NCBI GenBank assembly: GCA_003252375.1
Contig: QKEJ01000069.1
Coordinates: forward strand, 1 to 55,601
Reading direction: 5' to 3'
DNA: 55,601 nt
DNA from: Halodesulfovibrio sp.
GTDB lineage: Bacteria > Desulfobacterota > Desulfovibrionia > Desulfovibrionales > Desulfovibrionaceae
In this document: piece by piece, positions 18,204 through 27,031 of the stretch
Numbering within the stretch: the stretch's first letter is position 1
How the letters are laid out: each line of letters opens with the position of its first letter
Translations under genes and position numbers: made by a program
Notes under the pieces: generated by a model
Seen by the model: only the letters and a program-made list of their open reading frames with translations
Told to the model about the DNA's origin: nothing
The model's database searches: none

Positions 18204-19967
18204 ATGCTGAGCCGCATGAAGATCGTCACAAAGCTTGCCATCGTATTGGTCACCAACCTGGTGTTGCTGTGCTGTATGGCCGGAATAGCCTATTACAGCT
18301 CAAGTTATCTTGAAAGCCAGCTGGAAAGTGTGTTCACGGTGGATTCTAAGGGGGCCAGCTACCTTCTGGAGGCCGACCGGGATCTGCATCAGGCAGCCAT
18401 TGCGGAGCGGAGCATGTGTTTTTCCACGCCGGGGACCGAGATCTTTACCGCACAGATGAAGGACTATACCGAGAATATCGGGCAGGCTGACACTCGCATA
18501 GGCAAATTCTATGACCTTATTGCCACGCCGGAGACCAAGAAATATGTGGATGGGTATTTTGCGGACCGAAAAAAATGGGAGCCGGTTTCCGCAAAAGTGC
18601 TGGAATTGATCAATGCGGGCAGCAAGAAAGAGGCTCAGGAGCTTTCCCTCGGGCAGGCCAAGGAACTCTTCGACACGATGCGCGAGAACATCAACACGCT
18701 GACCGAACTGGTAAACAAGCAGGCCGCGGACAAGGCGGCGCGGTCCAAGGAGACATTCCATCAGCTGACCTACACGCTGCTTGGCATTACCTGCGGCAGT
18801 CTGTTGCTGGGCGCATTCATCACCATCATGGTCGCCCGCAACATCAGCGTCCCCCTGCACAAGATGGTCGGCTTTGCACAGAAGATTGCCGGCGGCAACA
18901 TGCAGGCAACGCTTGATGTGGAGCAGAAGGATGAAAACGGGATGCTGGCACAGGCCTTCCGCGACATGGTGGTGCAGCTGAACCGCACCATGAGCGAGGT
19001 GGCTGAGCAGACCCGCATTGCCCAGGACAAGGCCACACAGGCGGCCGAGGCGGTCAAGACGGCCGAGGCGGCCACGCGTATGGCCGAACGGGCCAAGGCG
19101 GACGGCATGCATCAGGCGGCGGTGCGTCTTGAGGATATCGTGGCCAGGGTGTCCGTGGCTGCGGAGCAGATGTCGCGTCAGGCCGACGAAATTCAGCGCG
19201 GGACGGAGCAGCAGGCCGAGCGCATTGCCGGAACCGCCACTGCCATTGAGGAAATGAACGCCACGGTGCTGGAGGTGGCCCGCAACTCAAGCGAGGCGGC
19301 GTCCGCAGGCGAGGAGGCCAAGGTCAAGGCCAGCGAGGGCGCTGCGGTGGTGGAAAACTCCATCACGGCCATACGGACCACACAGCAGCAGACCGAGGAA
19401 TTGCAGGCCCAGATGAATGAACTGGGCAATCAGGCCGAATCCATAGGCCGCATCATGGGGGTCATCACCGACATCGCGGATCAGACCAACCTGTTGGCTC
19501 TCAATGCGGCCATCGAAGCGGCCCGGGCCGGAGAGGCCGGACGCGGATTTGCCGTGGTTGCAGACGAGGTGCGCAAGCTGGCTGAAAAGACCATGACGGC
19601 CACCAAGGAAGTGGGCAGCGCCATTCATGCCATCCAGGATGTCGCCAAGCTGAATGTCACTTCCATGCAAAAGGCCATGCGGGATCTGAACAGGGCAGTC
19701 GAATTGGCAAACCAGTCCAGCGAGGTGCTCGTCGAAATCGTGTCGGGCGTGGAAGGCTCGGCAGTGCGGGTGCACGGTATTGCAGTGGCTGCGGAAGAGC
19801 AGGCGGCAACGTCCGAGGAAATCAATCGCGCCGTGGACGAAATCAACCAGATTACCGTGCAGACTTCGCAGGGGATAGCGGAAAGCACGGAAGCGCTGAA
19901 CTCCCTGGCCGATCAGCTTGGTGAGCTTGCCGAGCTGGTGCATGCCCTGAAGAGCGAAGGGGCGTAA
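18204..19967 (+). CDS. Methyl-accepting chemotaxis protein
   Basis: The 587-residue protein has an N-terminal membrane segment (about 8-30), a mostly helical periplasmic domain of about 160 residues resembling four-helix-bundle sensor domains, a second membrane segment (near 195-215), HAMP, and a signalling hairpin with the tip [18 protein letters not shown]. The ligand is unknown; no heme motif is present. There is no CheR pentapeptide. ATG 18204 is chosen because GGAG lies ten bases upstream and [11 protein letters not shown] makes a proper anchor start; a frame 13 codons longer has no site. The leader (17940-18203) is AT-rich. It converges with the receiver-PAS-kinase gene. Confidence 0.92.
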   Translation: MLSRMKIVTKLAIVLVTNLVLLCCMAGIAYYSSSYLESQLESVFTVDSKGASYLLEADRDLHQAAIAERSMCFSTPGTEIFTAQMKDYTENIGQADTRIGKFYDLIATPETKKYVDGYFADRKKWEPVSAKVLELINAGSKKEAQELSLGQAKELFDTMRENINTLTELVNKQAADKAARSKETFHQLTYTLLGITCGSLLLGAFITIMVARNISVPLHKMVGFAQKIAGGNMQATLDVEQKDENGMLAQAFRDMVVQLNRTMSEVAEQTRIAQDKATQAAEAVKTAEAATRMAERAKADGMHQAAVRLEDIVARVSVAAEQMSRQADEIQRGTEQQAERIAGTATAIEEMNATVLEVARNSSEAASAGEEAKVKASEGAAVVENSITAIRTTQQQTEELQAQMNELGNQAESIGRIMGVITDIADQTNLLALNAAIEAARAGEAGRGFAVVADEVRKLAEKTMTATKEVGSAIHAIQDVAKLNVTSMQKAMRDLNRAVELANQSSEVLVEIVSGVEGSAVRVHGIAVAAEEQAATSEEINRAVDEINQITVQTSQGIAESTEALNSLADQLGELAELVHALKSEGA

Positions 19968-20031
19968 CGGAGAGTACGGAACCGGGAAGACCGGTCATTG
20001 TTTCGGGCAGGGGGCCGACGGGTGGGCGTGA

Positions 20032-22002
20032 TCAGCCATTGGGCACAAGATCGATGCCTGCCAGTTCGGTCCCCTTCTTGGCTTCTTCGGACAGGCGGCG
20101 GGGCATGGTGATGGTGAAGGTGCTGCCTTCTCCCGATTCCGACGTGACGCTGATGCGGCCGCCGTGCTGCTGCACCACCTGATTGGCCACGAAAAGGCCG
20201 ATCCCCGTGCCCGATGCTCCCTTGGACGAGAAGAAGAGGGTGAACAGCTTTTCCCGGGTTTCCCGGTCCATGCCCACTCCGTTATCCTGTACGCTGAATT
20301 CCACCTCGTTGTCGAAGGGGCGTACATGGAACGCCACCGTGCCCTGCTCGCGCTTGCGCGAGGCGGCGCAGGCATCCACGGCGTTCTCGAGAATATTGAC
20401 CATGGCGGCGGAAAAAGCTCCGGCATCCGCTTCAAAGGTGCCTGCATCCGGGGCGATGTGCAGCGAAAACTCCACGCCGGCGTCCCGCGCCTTGGGGGCG
20501 ACCAGACCGGCAATCTCTTCTGTCAGGCGTGATGTCACCACCACTTCCCACTGCAATTCCCGCTTCTTGGCGTAGTAGAGGATGTCCAGCACCATCTTGC
20601 GGAGTCGTTCCACAAGGTGGCGGATATCCTGATAGCTGTCCCGGACGCGGTCGGCATTGTTCTTGTCGATGCCGCTTCCCAGCCGGTACACGCCACCGTC
20701 CAGTGCGGTGAGCAACCCCTTGATGCCATGTGCGGTGGAGCCGAGCAGAAGGCCGAGATTGGAGAGCCTGTCCTGCAGGGTGCGCAACTGGGTGATGTCC
20801 GTGGACATTTCCATGACCTCTGTGATGGTCCCGTTGGCGTCCCTGATGGGGGCCGTCCAGACCAGCACGTTGCGCTGTTCGCCCCGGCGGGAGGTGACCA
20901 CTGTTTCAAACTGGTGCGTCAGGCCGTCCTCAAAGGTCTTGATGACCGGGCATCCCGTGCAGGGAGTGGTGCGGTGGGCGTAAACCTCGTGGCAGAAGCA
21001 GCCCGCACTTTCGTCAAAGTCGTCACGGAAGAGGCGGTTGCTGGCCATGATTTTGAGGTTGCGGTCCTGCACGCTGATGTAGCAGGGGGATTCCTCGAAC
21101 AGCTGCTGGTAGCGGTGGCGGGAGAGGCGCAGCTCTTCCTGCAGCCGTTTCACTTCCGTGATGTCGGCGGCAATTTCCAGCACCAGCTCGATCTCTCCGT
21201 TGTTGTCCAGGATGGGGGCCGCGTTCACGATGACCGGAATGTCGTGGCCGTCCTTGTCCCGTACGAACTCCTGACAGCGTTGTCCTTCGCCTGTCTCGAT
21301 GACCCTGCGGACCGGGCAGGCGTCCTCTCCGGTGCCGTTGCAGTAGGGGTAGACATCCCAGCTGCGGGCGCCGATGCCCGAGGCCAGCCGCTCCTTGTAC
21401 AGCGGGTTGGAGGCAATGATCTCCATCTTGGCGTTGTGCACGGCAACGAAGCAGGGCAGCTGGTTGAACATTCCCTCGGCGCCGTCAATGGAGTTGCACA
21501 GGGCGCGCATGCCGTCCGCAAATCCTTCGGCCACCTGCAGGGCCGCCAGCTGGCGTTCCTGTTCGATGAGCCGGGCGGCCTGTTCCTCGACCATCTGTTC
21601 GAGATTCTCGGTATGCTGCCTAAGGCTCGCCCGCATGGTGATGCGTTCATGGGCCCGTCCCAGTGCAATGTCCAGGACATCGTCGTTGATGGGCTTGGTG
21701 ATGAAGTCGGTGGCGTCCTTCTTGATGCTCTGAATGGCCAGCTCCATGTCACCGTGTCCGGTGATCATGATCACCTCGGTCTCCGGCGCCTGCTTCTTGA
21801 TGCGTTCAAGGAGTTCAATGCCGCTCACGCCGGGCATCTTGATGTCCGTGAGCACGATGTGGGGGTGCACCCTGTCGAACATGCGCAGGGCTTCCTCGCC
21901 GCTGGCTGCGGTATGCACCGTGTAGCCCATGTCTGCCAGTGAAAGGCCCAGAACGGTTCGGATGCCGTCTTCATCATCAACAAGCAGAATGGTGTGGCGC
22001 AT
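20032..22002 (-). CDS. Receiver-PAS-PAS-histidine kinase
   Basis: The 656-residue soluble protein starts with a receiver (D53 in TDIKMPG, K103 in TKPI), then a coiled coil, two PAS domains and a kinase core (candidate H in STAHGIKG, N box NILENAVDA, G box GTGIGLF). PAS2 has the cysteine pattern CFCHEVY...PCTGCPV, the same arrangement as PAS1 of the heme kinase at 14278; PAS1 here has a related PYCNGTGEDACPV. These may bind a metal or cluster or form a redox switch. The start at 22002 follows GGGAGGTTTC. It is separated from the upstream response regulator by 211 bases with hairpins and a promoter-like element, so it may be transcribed on its own. The gene order matches the D. vulgaris tmc neighbourhood as I recall it. 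Confidence 0.92.
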   Translation of the reverse strand: MRHTILLVDDEDGIRTVLGLSLADMGYTVHTAASGEEALRMFDRVHPHIVLTDIKMPGVSGIELLERIKKQAPETEVIMITGHGDMELAIQSIKKDATDFITKPINDDVLDIALGRAHERITMRASLRQHTENLEQMVEEQAARLIEQERQLAALQVAEGFADGMRALCNSIDGAEGMFNQLPCFVAVHNAKMEIIASNPLYKERLASGIGARSWDVYPYCNGTGEDACPVRRVIETGEGQRCQEFVRDKDGHDIPVIVNAAPILDNNGEIELVLEIAADITEVKRLQEELRLSRHRYQQLFEESPCYISVQDRNLKIMASNRLFRDDFDESAGCFCHEVYAHRTTPCTGCPVIKTFEDGLTHQFETVVTSRRGEQRNVLVWTAPIRDANGTITEVMEMSTDITQLRTLQDRLSNLGLLLGSTAHGIKGLLTALDGGVYRLGSGIDKNNADRVRDSYQDIRHLVERLRKMVLDILYYAKKRELQWEVVVTSRLTEEIAGLVAPKARDAGVEFSLHIAPDAGTFEADAGAFSAAMVNILENAVDACAASRKREQGTVAFHVRPFDNEVEFSVQDNGVGMDRETREKLFTLFFSSKGASGTGIGLFVANQVVQQHGGRISVTSESGEGSTFTITMPRRLSEEAKKGTELAGIDLVPNG

Positions 22003-22091
22003 GAAACCTCCCGTGATGATCACCGAGCGGTGGCAGGTGCAGAACAGATGGATTTTTGGGCAAAAAATATGTGAGTACGGATAGTTGATAC

Positions 22092-22108
22092 CCTACCTGT
22101 TTTGTGGG
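22092..22108 (-). promoter_or_regulatory. Copy of the rrf2-type palindrome upstream of the receiver-PAS-kinase
   Basis: On the minus strand CCCAC-N7-GTAGG matches the 17-base palindrome before rrf2 (13546-13562) at 14 of 17 positions, including ACAGGTAGG, and both are followed by RTAT. It lies about 90 bases before the kinase start. Confidence 0.45.
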
Positions 22109-22130
22109 AAACGGGCAAGGGGGATGAATC

Positions 22131-22200
22131 GGGCGCCGCCGCAGGCGGCGACGCCCGAATGGATTGCAGTCAGCGTCATCCGTGCTTCGGGGCGGATGAC
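22131..22200 (-). terminator. Two hairpins after the response regulator gene
   Basis: GTCATCCG and CGGATGAC (22175-22200) and a GC-rich stem (22131-22157) lie just past the regulator stop. Neither has a U tract, so termination may be partial or need Rho; they may instead protect the 3' end. Confidence 0.45.
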
Positions 22201-22213
22201 GGCACATGGCAGG

Positions 22214-22603
22214 CTAGTCGTCCTGCAAGGCCTTGCCCGAGCCGTCCTTGTTGTTCAGGGTGTCCCTGATTATTTCCAACAACTGATTGGGATCGAACGG
22301 TTTTTTCAATGAGGCAACGGCATTGCGGATTGCCAGATGGATGCCTGAAAGACCGCTGATGACGATGACCGGCATTTCCTTGAACTCCGGCTCCTTTGTC
22401 ATCTTGCGATAGAATCGCGGGCCCCACTCGTTGGGCATCTCAAGGTCCAACGTGACCAGGTCCGGCTTTTCCTTCTTCAGGAGTTCTATTCCCTCCGCTC
22501 CGTCCGAGGCGGAGCAGGTGGCGTATCCGTTATCGCTGAGGATATCCACGAGATATTTCACGATGTACGGATCGTCGTCTATGACAAGGATCTTGTGCGG
22601 CAT
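22214..22603 (-). CDS. Single-domain response regulator
   Basis: This 129-residue protein is one receiver domain with acidic residues D10-D11, phospho-acceptor D53 (TLDLEMP), S83 and K101. There is no output domain, so it acts by protein contact as a phosphate shuttle in the manner of CheY or Spo0F. The motif LEMPNEWGPRFYRKM is family-atypical, with an insertion after the phospho-acceptor. The start has AAGGAGTGTAGCA. It is the last gene of the run from tmcD and follows another receiver by 40 bases. Confidence 0.92.
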   Translation of the reverse strand: MPHKILVIDDDPYIVKYLVDILSDNGYATCSASDGAEGIELLKKEKPDLVTLDLEMPNEWGPRFYRKMTKEPEFKEMPVIVISGLSGIHLAIRNAVASLKKPFDPNQLLEIIRDTLNNKDGSGKALQDD

Positions 22604-22643
22604 TGCTACACTCCTTGGTGTTTCCTTGGCTCGTTCGTGTACA

Positions 22644-23051
22644 TTATGCTGTCGAGGGCTGGTCTATCAACCCGCGGACAACTTCCAGCAGGGGACCCGG
22701 TCTGGGAGGTTTTTCCACGTATGCCTCCGGTGGAGGCAACTCTCCCTCCGCGAGTCCTATCATCTGCAACGCATGGGCGAATCCCTTGGCGGCCACTGCG
22801 GAGAGCATCACCACGGGGATGTCCCGCAGGTCGGGGGTCGTCTTGAGCCCCTTGTACATCTCCAGTCCACCACGTTCCGGCATCATCACATCAAGGACAA
22901 TGCATGCGGGACGTTTGGTGCGGGCCTTTTCCAGACCTTCCGTGCCGTTCCGGGCGGCCACGACCTGATAGCCACCCGTTTCGAACAGGGTTTTCAGAAA
23001 GAGCCGGAAGCTGAGTTCATCGTCCACTACCAGAATGCAAGGCCCACCCAT
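22644..23051 (-). CDS. Single-domain response regulator
   Basis: A 135-residue receiver domain with D10-D11, phospho-acceptor D54 (VLDVMMP), S84 and K114 (VEKPP). It has a longer loop before the lysine (GLAEGELPPPEAY), so it differs clearly from its neighbour and the two are not a recent duplication. The ATG at 23051 is chosen since GGAGG lies five bases before it. It lies 31 bases after the universal stress protein gene in the same operon. Confidence 0.9.
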   Translation of the reverse strand: MGGPCILVVDDELSFRLFLKTLFETGGYQVVAARNGTEGLEKARTKRPACIVLDVMMPERGGLEMYKGLKTTPDLRDIPVVMLSAVAAKGFAHALQMIGLAEGELPPPEAYVEKPPRPGPLLEVVRGLIDQPSTA

Positions 23052-23082
23052 GAGCACCTCCGGTTTTGAGGTGGAATGGGCG

Positions 23083-23991
23083 CTATGCGCGCGTCACGCT
23101 GGCAACGGGACAGGCGGACCGGACAACCACCTGTTCCACGGTTGACCCTATGGCCGCTTCTTCCGGTTCCACATCTCTGGTGTGGTGGGCCATGATGATG
23201 AGGTCCGCCTGCTTTTCCCGGGCGAACTTCAGGATTTCCACGTAGGGAGTGCCTTCCCAGATTTCCACGGCGTAGTTGTCATAGTCGCCCATCTGCGAGA
23301 TGTAGCGTTCCTTGATCTTCTCGTGGGCTTTTTCAATGTGCCGTTCGATGTCGGCCTGACCGGGAAAGACCCCCAGTTTGGCGCTGGTGATGTCGAAGGC
23401 ATGGAAGATGTAGAGCTTGGCTCCGATCTTCTGGGCCGTGGTGTTGGCAAACCGGAAGGCCTGATCCGCCGCCTTGGAGAAGTCCGTGCAGTACACGATG
23501 TTGGAGAAGAGGTTCCAGCAGGTGGTGCAGGGACGGTTGACAATGAGAACGGGCGTCTTGGCAAGACGCGCCACCTTTTCCATGGTTCGTCCCACGATGG
23601 AACGGGCCCGGGCGGATTCGGGATCGTCGTCACGGGTGTTGGCACCCATTACGATGAGGTCCACGCCTTCCTTGCGGGCGAAGCGCAGGATTTCCGTGGA
23701 GGGCATGCCCACGGCAAGCTGCAGGGTGACGTTGTCGCCGTAGTTTTCCAGCTGTTCGGCATAGGTGGTGCGGACTTCCTCCTCCACCCAGGCTCTGTAA
23801 TCGGCATCGACATCTTCGTCCTCGCCGGAACGAAGGTCGCGCACGGTGGTGCTGAATCCCCGGCTGGGAACGCCCAGCACGTGGAACAGATACAGTTTTG
23901 CGTTGTTGCGCTTGGCAAGGTCGAAAGCCACCTTGGCGGCGTTGTCACATGCCGGGGAAGCCGATGTAGCGAAAAGGATCTTCTTGAACAT
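23083..23991 (-). CDS. Tandem universal stress protein
   Basis: Two UspA domains are fused (about 1-155 and 160-302). Each starts with a beta strand followed by a conserved acidic or Ser-rich turn (ILFATSASPACDNA; IVYCTDFSKAADQA). The ATP-binding GxxG-x9-G(S/T) loop is degenerate in the first domain (GANTRDD...GRT) and only partly kept in the second (AHHTRDV...GST), so nucleotide binding is uncertain. Cysteines CTTC at the domain junction are unusual. Such proteins modulate survival under stress or energy limitation. It is nearly contiguous (3 bases) with the preceding gene of the tmc operon. Confidence 0.92.
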   Translation of the reverse strand: MFKKILFATSASPACDNAAKVAFDLAKRNNAKLYLFHVLGVPSRGFSTTVRDLRSGEDEDVDADYRAWVEEEVRTTYAEQLENYGDNVTLQLAVGMPSTEILRFARKEGVDLIVMGANTRDDDPESARARSIVGRTMEKVARLAKTPVLIVNRPCTTCWNLFSNIVYCTDFSKAADQAFRFANTTAQKIGAKLYIFHAFDITSAKLGVFPGQADIERHIEKAHEKIKERYISQMGDYDNYAVEIWEGTPYVEILKFAREKQADLIIMAHHTRDVEPEEAAIGSTVEQVVVRSACPVASVTRA

Positions 23992-23994
23992 ACG

Positions 23995-24567
23995 CTACCT
24001 CCTGAGGCTGCATTGTTGGGAACCACCCTGGAAACCGAGCTCCCATGCGATTCCTTCAATTATTTCAAAGAGTGAGAACGTTGTGTCACACTCCAGCATG
24101 CTTGTCCGGTCGCCAAAGACCACGTGGCGCAGTCTTCCGAGACGGACGGGCATGTCGAGCAGTGCATCGAGCCTGTGGAAACGGATTTCACCGGTTTTCG
24201 CAGGGGTGTCCCCATCGGGCAGGACGCCGCGAAAGGTGGTGAAGACGTTCATTTCCGGCTCACCGGGTGCTCCGGTCAGTTCCACGGTCTTGGCGAAGAC
24301 CAGTTCCGTGAAATCCGGCGTGGTGCATCCCTGTTCGGGACAGGCCGCGGCATCATGTTCCGCCGTGACAAGGAAGGGGCTCATGCGCTTGATCTCCGGA
24401 TGGCGGGCAACCAGCGCAAAAAAGGAGCGCAGGCTGAAGTCCGCATCCAGCCGGGCCCTGTCCGAGAGGCAGGCAAGGATGTCCTGCATCTCGTTTCCGG
24501 GGGCGCGGGAGGATCTCCCGTCGTCTCGGTGGAGAGTGCCGTTGTGCGTGATGAGTACCGTTTCCAT
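23995..24567 (-). CDS. Protein of unknown function in the tmc operon
   Basis: This 190-residue product has no recognised family, signal peptide or membrane segment. Visible features are a cysteine pair AACPEQGC in the middle, several histidines, and a C-terminal LRHVVFGDRTSM segment. It sits 22 bases after tmcA and 3 bases before the universal stress protein, so its expression is tied to the complex. As I recall, D. vulgaris has an unnamed protein at the same place. The start has a weak ribosome binding site, which suggests translational coupling to tmcA. Confidence 0.85.
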   Translation of the reverse strand: METVLITHNGTLHRDDGRSSRAPGNEMQDILACLSDRARLDADFSLRSFFALVARHPEIKRMSPFLVTAEHDAAACPEQGCTTPDFTELVFAKTVELTGAPGEPEMNVFTTFRGVLPDGDTPAKTGEIRFHRLDALLDMPVRLGRLRHVVFGDRTSMLECDTTFSLFEIIEGIAWELGFQGGSQQCSLRR

Positions 24568-24589
24568 GGTGCATGCCTGCCGTTTGTGC

Positions 24590-24997
24590 CTATGGATGGC
24601 GTTTGTCGTGGCAACCGCTGCAGTGCGTGGGACCGCGTCCCTTGGCCTTGTGGCAGTTCATGCAGCGTCGGTGGTACGCCTGCCGCAGTGCGGTCTGCTT
24701 CTTGCCCTTTTCCACGGTGTGACAGTCGGCACAGGGGGTGCCTTCCGATGTTTCGTCCGCCACGAGCACGCCGTCGGCGCCGCTGTGGTGGCAGACAATG
24801 CACTGGTCTTCCAGATGAGCCTTTTCGTTGTGTTCGTCGTGCTTGAAGAGCGCAGCGGGACGCGTCGCCGGTTGCAGGGCTTCCGGGCGCAGCTGCACCA
24901 TGTCCTCCTGTGCCGAGACGGGGGCCGGTCCCAGCCAGAATACGGCAAGCAGCAGGAGCCCAGACAGGGCGAGCAGGCCATGTACACGCAGTTTCAT
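24590..24997 (-). CDS. tmcA: Acidic (type II) tetraheme cytochrome c3, TmcA
   Basis: TmcA is the periplasmic electron entry point of the Tmc membrane complex. It takes electrons from hydrogenase-reduced type I cytochrome c3. The 135-residue precursor has a signal peptide ending VSA-Q (about 29) and four CxxCH heme sites: C66-H70, C89-H93, C112-H116 and C126-H130. Further histidines (H53, H56, H61, H71 and H109) supply the sixth ligands, in the spacing of cytochrome c3. It lies 16 bases after tmcB. Heme attachment would need the cytochrome c maturation system, not present in the window. Confidence 0.95.
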   Translation of the reverse strand: MKLRVHGLLALSGLLLLAVFWLGPAPVSAQEDMVQLRPEALQPATRPAALFKHDEHNEKAHLEDQCIVCHHSGADGVLVADETSEGTPCADCHTVEKGKKQTALRQAYHRRCMNCHKAKGRGPTHCSGCHDKRHP

Positions 24998-25013
24998 GGT
25001 GTTCTCCTTCGCG

Positions 25014-26333
25014 CTACTCGAGCTCGGGTTTTTCCATCAGTTCGTAGATCAGGTCCCCGAGGAACTTGGTCTGGATGCCGAGCTGATAGTGGTGGATGAT
25101 GTCTTCGAGGCCGCCGTGGCAGTTGTGGCAGGGGGCCACAACGGTCTTCACGCCGGTTGCCCTGAGCTGGTCGGCCTTGATCCTGTTGCCTTCAAGCCGG
25201 ACCCCCTTGAAGGGCGGCCCGCAGTTGATGACACCGCCGCCGGCTGCGCAGCAGTAGTTGTGCTCGCGGGTGGGCGACATTTCGATCACCTCGGAGCACA
25301 GATGGTGCGTGACCTCGCGCAGCTTGTCCATGAGGCCGCGTCCGCGGATGATGTTGCATGGGTCATGGATGGTGACCGGTTCCTCGTACTTGCCGGTGAG
25401 CTTGATCTTGCCTTCGTTGAAGAGCTCCCAGAAGTATTCCACGGAGTGGACGATGGGAATCGGGTGGTTTTTCCATCCGAGCCAGCGGTTGCCCACGTCA
25501 TACACGGAGCGGAAGGCGTGACCGCATTCGCCCATGACGATGCGGCGTACCTTCAGCTTCTGCGCGGCTTCGAAGTGGGATCGCTTCAGGCGGCCCATCA
25601 TTTCGAAGTCGCCCGTGAACATGCACATGTCACTGTTGTCCCAGCCCGGGGTGGAGGGCATGGTCCAGTCGGCGCCCACATGCTTCATGATGGCGGCAGC
25701 CTGATAGATCAGCTGGGTGCGGAACTTGGGTTCCGGGGCAATGACGGAGTAGAAGATGTCCGCACCTTCCACATCCAGGGGGATGCGCAGGCCGGGGAAC
25801 TCGTCGCGGGCTTCATCTTCCTGCCACTGCAGGCTGTCCACCCATTCGTCCTCCTTGACCCACATCTGGTTCATGGTGGCTGAATGGCTGTGCGCGGTGT
25901 CCTGAATGTACAGCGGCGTCACGCCCAGCTTGTGGCAGATGCGGCGTACGGTGCTGATGATGTAGCCCGTGTCGATGCCGATGGGACAGTAGTGGACGCA
26001 GCGGCGGCACAGGTTGCATTCCGTGTAGGCCAGCTGGGCCATGCCGTACACTTCGTCGGGGGTGAGGCGCCCGTGTTTGCGCAGGATGAGCCCCATGGTC
26101 TGTTCCACCTTGCCGACGGGGGAATAGCTGGGGTCCATGTCGTGCGAAACGCAGTAATGGCAGGCGGGGGCACACATGCCGCAGCGCATGCATGTTTCGG
26201 CGTATGCCTTGAGCCGTGCCCCGGCTTCGCCCTGCAGGACGCTGTTTATGACCTGCTCGATGCGGTCCGCGGAGAGTCCCTCCGTGGCGCGTTTGAGCTC
26301 GGGATCCTCTATCTTTCTATCCAGAATGGACAT
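25014..26333 (-). CDS. tmcB: TmcB, cytoplasmic iron-sulfur subunit (HdrD-like)
   Basis: This 439-residue protein carries two 4Fe-4S ferredoxin-type motifs, CMRCGMCAPAC (48-58) and CNLCRRCVHYC (106-116), followed by cysteine-rich (CCG) segments with CNIIRGRG, NYCCAAGGG and PCHNC, which in HdrB/HdrD proteins bind a non-cubane cluster. It is thought to pass electrons from the membrane subunit to cytoplasmic acceptors of sulfate reduction. No signal peptide is present, consistent with the cytoplasmic side. The ATG at 26333 is chosen because AGGAGG lies seven bases before it. The upstream frame of 13 codons has no site. Confidence 0.95.
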   Translation of the reverse strand: MSILDRKIEDPELKRATEGLSADRIEQVINSVLQGEAGARLKAYAETCMRCGMCAPACHYCVSHDMDPSYSPVGKVEQTMGLILRKHGRLTPDEVYGMAQLAYTECNLCRRCVHYCPIGIDTGYIISTVRRICHKLGVTPLYIQDTAHSHSATMNQMWVKEDEWVDSLQWQEDEARDEFPGLRIPLDVEGADIFYSVIAPEPKFRTQLIYQAAAIMKHVGADWTMPSTPGWDNSDMCMFTGDFEMMGRLKRSHFEAAQKLKVRRIVMGECGHAFRSVYDVGNRWLGWKNHPIPIVHSVEYFWELFNEGKIKLTGKYEEPVTIHDPCNIIRGRGLMDKLREVTHHLCSEVIEMSPTREHNYCCAAGGGVINCGPPFKGVRLEGNRIKADQLRATGVKTVVAPCHNCHGGLEDIIHHYQLGIQTKFLGDLIYELMEKPELE

Positions 26334-26355
26334 TACAAAACCTCCTGATCGGCTG

Positions 26356-27015
26356 TTACCAGTCCTGCACATGACGGACCGCGCCGAATTCCGACGCTAT
26401 GTAGGCGCGGGTGAGCGGCTGGAACAGGGCATGTGAGAGGCGGGTGAAGGGAATGGCAACCAGCATGGCCTCGCCGCAGAGCACGTGCAGCAGGGTCATG
26501 ATCTGACCGTCGGCAAACTGCTGAGAGGCCAGAAAACCGGTTATGAAGGGGGCCGTGGCAATGCCGAGGGCCAGCCAGTCCTTGCCGGTGGTGACGTAGC
26601 GAACCTGTATGTTCGTCAGCCTGCGGTGCACGAAGAAGCAGCAGGCTCCGATAACCACAAGGGTCAGCGTGTCGGCCAGTACTTCGGGGATCACGGGGAA
26701 GGTGAACCCGAAGGCATAGCTCCACAACACCTCATGTGCCGGGGTGAATATCAGCAGCACGAAGAGACAGATGTGGAACAGGAAGGTTGCCAGCGTGATG
26801 GACGGGTTTTCCTTCCATCCCAGCGTGCCGAAGGGAATGAGCCAGCGGACGATGGAGCGCAGGGCATGCGGCAGGCTCATGTAACTGATGAAGGCCGCCT
26901 CCTTCTGCTTTGCCAACTGGATCATCGACCATATGCGGTAGACCGAGCCCCCGATGAAAACGGCAAACGCCGCCCATGCAAGCGGACCGGTCGCGAAGTT
27001 GTAGAATGCGTTCAT
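26356..27015 (-). CDS. tmcC: TmcC, integral membrane subunit
   Basis: The 219-residue protein has about five membrane segments (near 10-27, 65-85, 100-125, 140-165 and 180-200). It resembles the NarI/DsrM-type cytochrome b subunits that connect periplasmic cytochromes to cytoplasmic iron-sulfur proteins. Several histidines lie near segment ends (for example FHICLFV, LLHVLCGEA), but which bind heme b cannot be decided by eye. The real start is MNAFYNFATG at 27015, with GGAGG upstream; a longer open frame overlaps tmcD in another frame and is not coding. Neighbours tmcB and tmcD are 22 and 16 bases away. Confidence 0.93.
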   Translation of the reverse strand: MNAFYNFATGPLAWAAFAVFIGGSVYRIWSMIQLAKQKEAAFISYMSLPHALRSIVRWLIPFGTLGWKENPSITLATFLFHICLFVLLIFTPAHEVLWSYAFGFTFPVIPEVLADTLTLVVIGACCFFVHRRLTNIQVRYVTTGKDWLALGIATAPFITGFLASQQFADGQIMTLLHVLCGEAMLVAIPFTRLSHALFQPLTRAYIASEFGAVRHVQDW

Positions 27016-27031
27016 TCCTCTGCCTCCACGG

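Noticed and set aside
19981..19995. Short hairpin ACCGG-GAAGA-CCGGT between two convergent genes
   Set aside because: Only five base pairs and no T run; too weak to call a terminator.
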